Origin: Monosiga brevicollis MX1
Taxonomy: Eukaryota; Opisthokonta; Choanoflagellata; Craspedida; Salpingoecidae
Length of the DNA: 64,000 nucleotides
NCBI RefSeq assembly: GCF_000002865.3
Contig: NW_001865056.1
Location: 410,872 to 474,871, forward strand
Reading direction: 5' to 3'
A program made the position numbers and the translations under genes. Positions 13,556 to 22,927 of this stretch are shown piece by piece; position 1 is the stretch's first letter; every line of letters begins with the position of its first letter. A model generated the notes under the pieces. It was not told where the DNA came from. It did not search any database and saw only the letters and a list, made by a program, of their open reading frames with translations.

Positions 13556-14629
13556 GATGGCTGGTCCCTTGCCGTCCCGGTTTTTGGATTCCAAACAAAT
13601 TGAGGGCAGGCAGCAAGTCCCGCTTCGGTCGGCAAATGAAGAAGCGGCGCTGAACAAATGCAAAGGAAAAAAAGAAAAAAGAAAAATACTTGTCGACACC
13701 ACCCTTGACCCCGGAGAATCAATCTCACGGTCAACGCTGCTCAAGAGTGAGTGTGGAAAAAATAGAGAGTGCACACATCCAACGATCTGATGGGGAGGAG
13801 CTGCGACACGGAAAATTTCAATCTCGCCAAGCTGACAAATTCAAATTTTCGCGGGAACATCCGCATGAAGGTTTATATTTTCGAGGGGGATATCAACGAG
13901 CGTGAGCCCTTGTACATCTCTCGACATCTCTCTACATCTCTCTACATCTCTCTAAATCTCCCTGCATCTCTCTTCATCTCTCTACATCTCTCTACATCTC
14001 TCTACATCTCTCTATATAATACTCTATATCTCTCTCTAAATCTCTCTATACTTTATATCTCTCTCTCCATCTCTCTCCATCTCTCTCCATCTCTCCATCT
14101 CTCTCCATCTCTCTCAACCGTCATCCTTCTTCTTCCTTCCTTCTTTCCAACAAAAAGTCATCCGCGTGCGTGTGAGCGTGCGTGACAACAACACCTGGGG
14201 GGGAGGTCGGGCTGCCTGGCTAGCTGGGGCTGTGCTCGGGTCGCCGTAGCGTATGCCTGGCTGTCTGGGTGGGCTGCGACCGTCTGAAGCCACGTTTTTG
14301 CTTTGACGCCGCTGTATTGTGCTCCTGCTTGTGGCGGAAACCGCCGGCGCCCCAGGCCTTTGGGTGGTGACAAGGTTCGTTGTGCGCTGATGGACACTGG
14401 CAAGGAGGCCTTTGTGCGCTCTCCGTTCGCCGCAACTCATTGGCTGCCGTGGGCCTTGCTGCTGTGTTATCTTCCTCCGCCCCTGCTTTCTATCTTCCTA
14501 TGGCTGCAAATGGACCCAGGTCCGATTGTTGTGTTGGATAGAGGTCTCTTTCATCAGAGAGGCTTCTTCTTTTGAGCCACCGACCCGCCTTGGCCTTTTT
14601 AATAATTTGCAAACGATACGCGAGGTAGC
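13556..14629. promoter_or_regulatory. Divergent promoter region, condensin / FG nucleoporin
   Basis: Head-to-head spacer of about 1.07 kb that must hold the promoters of both flanking genes unless untranslated exons extend them. The middle is a long pyrimidine-rich tandem array (annotated separately). No TATA box is convincing, and no coding frame resembles a known protein. Confidence 0.5.
13912..14115. repeat. Degenerate tandem repeat, unit TCTCTACATC
   Basis: About 200 bases of a roughly 10-base unit (TCTCTACATC, drifting to TCTCCATC and TCTAAATC). The plus strand is nearly pure pyrimidine apart from the A. Such strand-asymmetric tracts can exclude nucleosomes or form triplex DNA; here that role is inference. 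A related CTCTAAAT array lies at 22600-22704. Confidence 0.9.
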
Positions 14630-17600
14630 ATGGCCGACCCCTCAAAGCTGGCTGTGCCAGCTGGCGCCATCGTCATCGCCTTTGGCATGGCCTATCTGGC
14701 CGGTGTCAGTTGGATGGTTGTGGCCGGGGCACTGCTAGTGATTGTCGCTGTTCCCGTCGGGGCCTATCAGTGGCAGATTTACACCCGAAACCGAAGCCGC
14801 ATCACCCGAGCCACCTACACCACCTCCGCCAACAACCACGGAGGCGCTGCCGCGGCACGGCCCCGGACCGTGGCGGGAGCGCTCCCTGGCGGCGTCACTC
14901 TCAATGTTGTCCGGTGCGTAGTGAGCCAGCTATATCAGAACAGCCACCCTTTTCTTCCGACCAGGCCGCCTTACCTCGAGCCCTCATCTACTCGACTCAC
15001 CCTGGCCATGTGATGTTGCGCCTGACCTGGTGGTGGATTAGACCAACTTTGAATCATCGCCGCCGACCGCGCTCGGCGGGTCGTACTCAAACGGCGGGCC
15101 CTGCCCATGATCTAGGGGCCGTGGATGCCCGATCGGCCCCATTGGCCAGCACCCCGGCCCGGGGCCCCCAAATCCCCTTTGACTTGCAAGAATCTGTCAT
15201 ACTCCCTGCTTCCCTCAACCCGACGCCCGGTTCGTTGTCATCATCAGGCCACGCGCTGCATACCATTTGATCCGATGTTTCCTCATCCGACTATCCTACC
15301 CATCCTGCAGCGCTTGGACGAAACTCAAACTCGCGCCCGGCCCTCTCGCGCACCAACATGCTCGCTGACCTTATGGGCGGGCAGCGAGAGCCTGCTGCCC
15401 CCCTCACCCCGGGCATCGCCGGCAACACAGAGGTACGCTCATATGACTGGGAACCCTATCAAAGCAATACCCTTCCTACCCCGACCCACTGATGCATGCT
15501 CGCTCATAATGTGCCTTTTATTCCGTGTGCTTGGCCTCGCGGCAGCCACAGCGGGCGACCGAGGATGCGGCAACCTGGCGCTCCAAGCGACCCGGTGCAG
15601 CTGATGACAGCCCCAGCGCCCCAGTCCGAGCCAGTAAGCTGCCTCGTGCCACTGAAGCAAGCTCGCACAAGCGCCGGGCTAACCGAAATGAGGATTCCAT
15701 CACGGACAGCTCGCCTGGTATTCCCGAGGATAAGCGTCACAAGGCGGCGCGTGCCTCAGTTGCCCTGGAAGCCATGGATGACGAATTGGACGGTGGTCAA
15801 CGAGGACCTTCCAACGGCGGTACTGCCAAGCGTGCAGCATTGGAAACAGATTCACACATGCAAGAACGTATTGCCCAGATGACTCGCGAACTTGCGACTC
15901 AGCGCCGTGACTTTGAGAGTCTTTCCAAGCGTGTACAATCCGAGTCCGACGAGGCTCGGCAGATGGCCCAACGCTACGAGGCAGACCGCACTAAGCTCTT
16001 GGAGCAGCTCGAAGAGGCCAAGCGCCAAGCCAGCAAGAAGAGCAAGCCAAGCACTGTTGATACTGCTCACAGCCATGGACCCTCTCCCTTCGCGGCTTTG
16101 GAAAAGTTGCAAGCCCGGGCTACTCAGTTCCAGCGCGATGTCAAAGCTGGTACCCTTGCGCCTGACTCCGCAAGCAAACTGCTATCTGAGCTCAGGGTAA
16201 GTAGACGAATTGCCCCAGCACATGGAGGCTTATCTCTAGTGTGTGGGAAGAAACATTGGAAGCACGCTTCTCTCGTGTCTTTTGCCCATGATCTCGTCTT
16301 GCTTTTTTTTTTTTTTTTTCTTGTTTTTTTTTTTCTTTCTTGCTCTCTTTGATTCCTGTTCAAACTCTCTGCAGGAACAACAGAAGCAGCAAGCCGGGGC
16401 TTTGAGGCTTAATGCAGGCGACAAGGATGGACTGAAAGAAAAGGATCAACAACGTGCTCTTACTCTGGCTAATGAAGTTGGACGACTTTTGGATGAAGTT
16501 GCCAAGAGTGTGACCACTGCGCCCAAGAACGGACCCGCAAGCACGACGCCTCGACGCCGTCCCCTGCGCTCACACCTGACTGTCCAGGTGGCAGCTCGAT
16601 CAAACTCGTTTCTTGAGGCCCAGCGCCAAGCAGTCTCCCGCGAACCAAGCAACGCCGAACGTAGCCACAGCATCAGCGTTGAGGTATGGCCCTCTTTTGC
16701 TTTGGGTTTGTTTTGTTCGCTCGAAGGAGTAGGATAGGACAACTGACTGCCTAAGGGATATCAGGACATACAGTCTGGGCTGGAGACTGAGATGACACGA
16801 GTAGAGGATGATCGCTTACAACGAAACATTGACCTACTAGGCACGGCGGAATCAGGCGGCTTTGCAAAAGCCCAGCCAAGAATTGCTGGACAAGGTTGCC
16901 GCAACAATGCCGCCCGCCAAGAAGGCAACGCCGAGTGAGACCAAGGAAACAGCAAGCCCAACTGTCCAGCCTGTGTCAGCCGTCATCTCGTCCGCGCCAT
17001 CCACAACAAGCACGAAGCCGTCACCACTCTCAGCATCCTCCTCTGCCCCTTCCAACGCCGCGGCTACAGATGTAAGTTGGCCCTTGTTTTTGTGGTTGGT
17101 TTGTTTTATGTTTTGTTTTTTGTTTTGTTTTTTGTTTGTTTTTTGTTTTTTGTTCTTTTAGTATCTGCTTGCAGTTTTTCTTGGCCCCCTTCTACGTCAG
17201 TCTGCTCTCGCTGACGGCTCCCTGCATCGTGTCTGGTTTTGACTTTGCAGAAGAAAGCCTCTAGCGAAAAGCCAGCCACCGGCAGCCCCTTTCAACTGTC
17301 AGGTGCCAGCAGCGGTGATGGCTTCAAGCTTGGCGATACAAAAGCTGCATCATCGCCAGCCAGTGGCTTCCAACTGCCAGCCTCTACCAAACCCGCAAAG
17401 CCTGAAGATGGATCCGCCACAGCTTCAGCTGCAGCCTCCGGAGGCACCAAGGCGGATGCCAGCGCAGCTGAGCCCGCCAAGGGCTTTAGTTTCGGCAAGT
17501 CGGCTGACGGTGGAAACGCAGCATCGCCCTCGGGATTTCAACTCAAACCCGCGAGTGGATCTGAAGCACCCTCAAAATCGGGAGCTGGGTTTGGTGGTTT

Positions 17601-19704
17601 GCAACTGGGCAAGCCGACTGCTACAACCCAACCTCCAAGCAGCACCGCGTCAAGTGCAGCGCCAGCAGGTTTCAAGGTCGGACCTGCCAGTGAAAGCAGC
17701 CCCAGTTCTAATCTTTCTTTTGGTGGCAAGCCTGCGGCACCAACCTCGAGTGCCCCGGCGACAACCAGTGCTCCGTCTACAGGCTTCAAGTTTGGGGCCG
17801 GTACCTCAGCTGCCAAACCCGCCGCGCCGTCTGGCTCAGCTGGGAGCACGCCATTTGGACAGACGTCTGCTCCATCAACCAACGCGGCAAAACCAACCAC
17901 CGCACCGTCTGCTCCCGCATCCACAGCCGCGCCAAGCAGTGGTGGCGGTTTTGTTTTTGGAGCCAGTCCTTCAGCCACAGGTATGTGTTTACGGCCGTGT
18001 GAGACCATTTCTACAAACCAGCAATCGGTGACTTGCTCATGCTTTGAATGACGTGGTTGTCTGGTCCTAGCTGGTGCGCAGAAGCCTCCTGCCCCAGCCC
18101 CCGGCCTCAATCAAGCCGCTGGCGGTGGAATCTCGTTTGGGGCCACACCTGCAGCCGGTGGGGGTGAACAAGCCAAACCCGCCTCTCCCTTTGGTGCTGC
18201 ACCCAAGGCAGGGGCCAACGCCTCGCCGTTTGGTCAGCCTGCTGGTGGAACAACCACGAGTGGTGCCGCTGTTACTACTACAAAGTCTTCGCCCTTTGGC
18301 CAGCCTGCAGGTGGCACGGGCACGCCCGCGGCCTCTTCGCCCTTTGGTCAACCAGCAGGTGGGATAAAGCCAGCTGGAAACCCGTCCACAACAGCTTCCC
18401 CCTTTGGTGCTCAGCCGGCTGGCCAGGGTGCTCCAGCTTTCGGCGGAGGCACCCAAGCGAGTGCGTCTCCGAGCATGGGTGGCATGGGTGGCAGTGCGCC
18501 TGGCCAAAGTGGGGGTTTCTCCTTTGGTAAGCCGGGTAGCGGGCCAACAAATGCCACCCAGGGCTCTTCTGGTAGCTCGCCATTCGGTCAGCCACCAGCG
18601 GCAACGAGTGGAGCGTCACCCTTTGGCCAAGCTGCTCCGGCGAGTACTGCGCCCACGAGCACGAGCGGAACCTCACAAAACGGGTTTGCTTTTGGTGCAA
18701 GTTCGGCACCCAAGCCTAGTGCATCACCCTTTGGCGGCAACCCAGCGGTCCCGAGTACCAATGGGCCTACGGGTGGAGGGGGCTTCAACTTTTCGGCCAA
18801 GCCCGGAGCTGCCCCTGGGGCTGCTGGCAGCCCCTTTGGTGGGGGTGCTGGCGGTGGGGCCAAGCCCTTTGGTGGAGCTTCCTCGGGCAATGGACAGTCT
18901 GCTCAGGGTTTTGGAGCCGGTGCAAGTGCCTCGGGGTTTGGAAACGGCGCGACATCTGGAAGCAGCCCTTTTGGAGGCGCCGCGGCAAAACCTGGTGCTC
19001 CAGGGGGTTTTGCAGGGGCATCCACAGGTGCGTCACCTTTCGGTGCGAAACCAGCGGGTGGCTTTGGGAGCGGCAGCCCTGCGCCAACTGGTGGATTTGG
19101 AAGTGGCACTGGCACGCCAGGTGGATTTGGTGGTTCCAAGCCAGCCGGCGGGTTTGGTAGTGGCAGCCCTGCACCAACTGGTGGATTTGGAAGTGGCGCT
19201 GGCACGCCAGGTGCATTTGGGGGTGCTGGTTCCAAGCCAGCCGGTGGCTTTGGTAGTGGCAGCCCTGCACCAACCAGCGGCTTTGGGAGCGGTGCTGGCG
19301 CACCAGGTGGCTTTGGTGCGGGCACGGGCGGTGGTTTCGGCAGCGGCACGGGCACTGGCAACACAGCCGGTGGCTTTGGGAGTGGTTCGGGTACGCCCAC
19401 TGGTGGCTTTGGTGCGGGTACGGGTGCGGGGGGCTTTGGAAGCGGTCCAGGCACTCCTTCTGGCGGTTTTGGGGCGGGTGCACCCGCATTTGGCACAGGT
19501 ACTGACTGCTATTGATATTAGTTTTCCGTTTGCTTGTTGGCCGACTCGCCTGTGTATTGGTTGGCCATCTTGATGGCCTTTACTCTTTCCGCTTTAACTG
19601 TGGCCGTCTGTCTTGTAGGTGGGCCTGCACCACCCAACGCAGCCGTCTTCAGTGCTGGACGTTCATCCAGCGCCCCGCGGCGCAGGTCGCGCGGTCGCAA
19701 GTAG
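14630..19704 (+). CDS. Membrane-anchored FG-repeat nucleoporin, POM121/NUP153-like
   Basis: Predicted nuclear-pore protein. Exon 1 (14630-14920) encodes two adjacent hydrophobic segments ('AGAIVIAFGMAYLAG' and 'WMVVAGALLVIVAVPVGAY') followed by a basic stretch. Proposed exons 14965-15229, 15311-15432 and 15546-about 16197 join in phase and add basic NLS-like clusters ('NHRRRPRSAGR', 'KRRANR', 'DKRHK') and a coiled coil ('MQERIAQMTRELATQRRDF'). Exons from about 16376 add more charged sequence. From 17251 the protein is FG repeat: FxFG-like, many 'SPFGQP', then GGFGSG-type repeats. The last exon encodes 'AAVFSAGRSS' and ends in 'RRRSRGRK', resembling the importin-binding C-terminus of POM121, NUP153 and yeast Nup1. 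The first intron would be only 44 bases, the weakest join. The FG half is certain; the membrane half as part of the same gene is likely. Confidence 0.75.
19027..19496 (+). repeat. In-frame GGFGSG tandem repeats in the nucleoporin
   Basis: Imperfect tandem copies in the coding sequence give 'GGFGSGSPAPTGGFGSG'-type units, with near-identical DNA copies around 19063-19110, 19147-19194 and 19237-19284. Their similarity at the DNA level indicates recent duplication or slippage within the FG domain. Copy number could differ between alleles or collapse in assembly. Confidence 0.9.
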
Positions 19705-21172
19705 AAGCCCGGTCCACGACTTGTTCCCATTCCCATAAAATGAGGAGATAAAGAGAGCAAAAAGAAAGAAAAAAAAGAAGAGAGAGAGAGAGAGCCGAGT
19801 CTGATTCAAACCAGGACCACATCGAATGTGCTTGGTGTGTGTATGTGTGTGCTTTGCGAGGAAGATTCGTTCTGTTCTGTCCTCCCAAGTGTCTTGTTGA
19901 CTTGGTGAGACAACAGCGAGGCCAATCGAAGCATGCCACCTGAATGATGGAGCAGAACAATGACATGCTTAAGAGAAACTGATCATAAATAATGCGGCTG
20001 GGCTGCCCGAAGCGTTGGCGACGACGCATGTTTGCTTGAGACCAAAAGTTTATAGCATAGCCCAGTCCAAACCTCCCATTGACAGGCTAGTTAGTGCCGT
20101 CAAGTCTACGTTGTTCAGCTCGAGTACTTTCAAGAAGAGCATCATGTGATTCCTTCAACCATACATGAACTCATTCGTTGCGTCGTGAATGGCGTGGGCG
20201 TCATCGTGAATTCAAACGCATCAGCACATGTGAACTTCGAAGGTAGAGCGCGCCATGGGTGGTGCCTGACCGTGGAGACTTCCCTGCTTGATCCGCAAAT
20301 TCAATGCACCATGCCACACACGTGAAAGTCATGCGCAGCGCTGCGCAGAGATGCGCCCCTCCCATAAACCCCCTTCCTTACCTTCAAACGGTGTGTGACA
20401 GGTTGACGTGCGCATGACTTTTCCTTGCACACTTTCACCCTTTCCTTGCACCCGTTCAGGGATGCTGCTAGGACCTCATCACATTGTCAGACAAACAGGT
20501 GTGGAGAATGTGGCCACGGGTGTGATAATTTTGAAGCCATGTATGATCATAAGGCGTAATTGTGTGACAACTCGTATGCAAATCGTTCTGCTAATGCACC
20601 TTCAAGTAGGGAAATCTATTTCGAATGTGTGGTATTACCGCTGCGCATCTCCCCTTGACGAGCTTACGTGTGTGACACGCTATTGCCACTGGTCGACGAG
20701 CGCGCACTTTGGCGCTCTGTCTGCACTCTGACTGCGCTCTGACTGCGCTCTGTCTGCGCTCTGTCTGCGCTCTGTCTGCTCCTGTTTTGGGTCGGGGTGA
20801 CAAGACGAGCTGACGTTGTGCAGAGCAGCAGGTGTTTCCCGTTAAAGAGTTGCAGTGTGCTGGGAAAGCCGGCGGACTTGGTTTGCTATTTTTTTTTTGC
20901 TCGGGGCCACGTTTCCCCTCCCCCTTCCAACCGTCTATTTCCCCATCTCCTTGCCTGATTGTTCCTTATTCGTCTTTCCTCGTGTTCGCACGGCGGCCGC
21001 CTTGACTCCTGTCGGCCCTTCTTATTTCCGTCATCCGCCTCTGTGCACTCGCCGTGGTTGATCAAACGAGACGAGCACATTGGCGTGACACTTCGGCACC
21101 CAAAGCCGAGGGGGGCGCTTCCACCCATACGCTTGCCGTGGCCGCGCGTTTGGCTGCACTTCGGCCCACGCC
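19705..21172. other. Spacer between the nucleoporin and the mitochondrial carrier
   Basis: About 1.5 kb with no recognisable coding frame. It starts with an A/G-rich stretch after the nucleoporin stop (an AGAGAG run near 19780-19793) that may contain the 3' end. Around 20705-20785 is a small tandem repeat of CTCTGTCTGCG/CTCTGACTGCG units. The last 250 bases before the carrier ATG are pyrimidine-rich and likely hold its promoter. Confidence 0.55.
20705..20785. repeat. Short tandem repeat, unit about CTCTGTCTGCG
   Basis: Roughly six to seven 11-base units alternating CTCTGTCTGC(G) and CTCTGACTGC(G), in the spacer upstream of the carrier gene. No gene or known element overlaps it. Confidence 0.85.
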
Positions 21173-22199
21173 ATGGTGGTTGCTGAAGTCGCTTCGCCCG
21201 CGGTGGCGGCCTCGACCATACTCAGCTCTTTGCTGACTCACCCTTTGCACCGCGTCCGCGCTTTGATGGCCGTCAGCGGGGAGCTACACGCTCAGAACAA
21301 GGCCGACATCTTGGCTGTGTGCAGTCCATCCGCCTGCGCCCAATGGCAATTCAAACAGGGTGGTGTTGAGAGCATATGGCATGGTGCCCTCGACTCAATA
21401 GCCCTTGGCCTCGTTCCCAGCTTGCTGCTTCGGCCGATCATCGAGAGTCTATGCATGCCGGCCGCCGACGCCTCGCCTGCGACCCGCATTGGCCTTGCGC
21501 TCGCGCAGAGTCTGCTTCACCTCTCTCTCACCTACCCCCTGAGCCTCTGTGCTCTCAAGACTACCCAGGATGTGCCCGTGAATGGTCACTATCGCTACAC
21601 TAGTGGGTTTCATGCTTTACGCGAAGCCTTCTCCGCGGTAAGCTCTTGCCCCTCACCGCCAACAATGCAACGCCCGACGCGTGTCTGGAAGTGTGGCCGC
21701 TGAGCTTGAACTGCACCCCCTGATTGATCATGTCTGCTCTGACGCGTCGGACTTTGCGTCTGCTCTCTGTGTGCTTTCGTGGCTGATTGGCGCGTGTGCA
21801 ACTCAACTTGGATAGGGTGTTGAATCAGCTGTGCCACGTCTGTACCGTGGCCTCGGCCTCTCAGTGGCCGGCGTGCTTGTCTATCGCCTGTCCTATGCTG
21901 GCATGCTTTCGCTCATGCCCTCTCGGATCGGACCGGCCAACACCTTCCTGACCGCCATCGCAGCTGGCATGCTCGCCTACCCCCTGGACGTCTTACGCCG
22001 ACGTTACATCGCGCTTGATCCCGTTGATATGCGATCAAGCTGGCAATATGCACGCGACATGATCCGTTCAGAAGGCTTTCAAGCCTTTTATTTTGGCAAC
22101 ATGATGGCCATGGTCGAGAACCTGTCGAATCGGATCGCGCTTATGCAAATCTACCCGCTCGTTGCCCGCACCCGGACTTTTGGTGGCCTGAGCTCTTGA
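21173..22199 (+). CDS. Divergent mitochondrial carrier (SLC25-type), ADP/ATP-carrier-like C-terminal half
   Basis: Six-helix solute carrier of the mitochondrial family, in two exons (21173-21637 and 21816-22199) joined in phase 0, giving about 282 residues, a normal family length. Each third normally begins with P-x-[DE]-x-x-[KR]. Repeat 3 has it ('YPLDVLRRR'), but repeat 1 reads 'THPLHRVRALM' and repeat 2 'TYPLSLCALKTT', so the acidic residue is lost twice. 'LYRGLGLSVAGVLVYRLSY' in the second exon is closest to ADP/ATP carriers (a recollection, not an alignment), yet the ADP/ATP signature RRRMMM is replaced by 'RRRYIA'. Loss of the matrix-gate acids is also known in outer-membrane members such as MTCH and SLC25A46. 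Substrate and membrane are therefore open. Confidence 0.8.
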
Positions 22200-22927
22200 C
22201 ACCAGCTCCGAAACGCCTGCAGTGCAGGCTTGGGCTCAGCCCTCAAATGCGTGTTCACCCCGTGTGTCGTGTTTGCGTACCTGCCTTGATCTCGAGAGCG
22301 GCTGGTCCGCGCCTTTCTAGCTTGATCGTGGGTGTCAACTCATGATGAGACTCACCCCAATCACCACTTTATTGCCAGAATAAATTGACCCAACAGAATA
22401 TACAAAATCCAGTGTCCCGCACGTCCTTCATCGCAACAGGCCCTCGCACAGCAACTCTGCCTCTCCTTTCCAAGCCTGCCCTCCTTAGCCACAGCCCAAA
22501 GCCCACCACAGACTCACAACAAAGTCATTCACAAGTCCCGTCCAACGACCATCACTTTTGTTTGTTTTCATCTTTTTCTCTTTTGCGTGCTCTCTCTCCT
22601 CTCTCAAAATCTCTCCTCAAAAATCTCTCAAAATCTCTCTCTGTTAATCTCTCTCTCTAAATCTCTAAATCTCTAAATCTCTAAATCTCTAAATCTCTCT
22701 CTCTGCGGACGTCCGTTCTGGATCGCGCAGGTTGGCCAGTTGGGGTGACAGCAGCCGATTTCACGCTCCAGGCGTGACCAAGACCGTAGTCGCCAAAGGA
22801 GTGTGGATGACCAACGTCCAGTGCTGCCCCCGTACTATCACTGGGTCTTCGTGGACAACGCTGTGTGAGTCGGGTAAACTGGATGGCATCGCGAGCGCGT
22901 CAGCGGGGTATAGCAGCCATCAGCGCG
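22200..22927. other. Spacer between the carrier and the amino-acid transporter
   Basis: No recognisable gene. It contains a C/T-rich stretch and a CTCTAAAT-type array (annotated separately), then the probable promoter and 5' leader of the transporter gene. Confidence 0.6.
22600..22704. repeat. CTCTAAAT / CTCTCAAAAT tandem array
   Basis: About 100 bases of CTCTAAAT, CTCTCAAAAT and CTCTCT units, closely related in sequence to the TCTCTACATC array at 13912-14115. It lies upstream of the transporter gene on the same strand. Confidence 0.9.

Noticed and set aside
18785-19489. Long minus-strand and alternative-frame proteins over the FG region
   Set aside because: GC-rich repeats leave all frames open. 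Only the frame with FG motifs and an in-phase C-terminal exon fits a known protein class.
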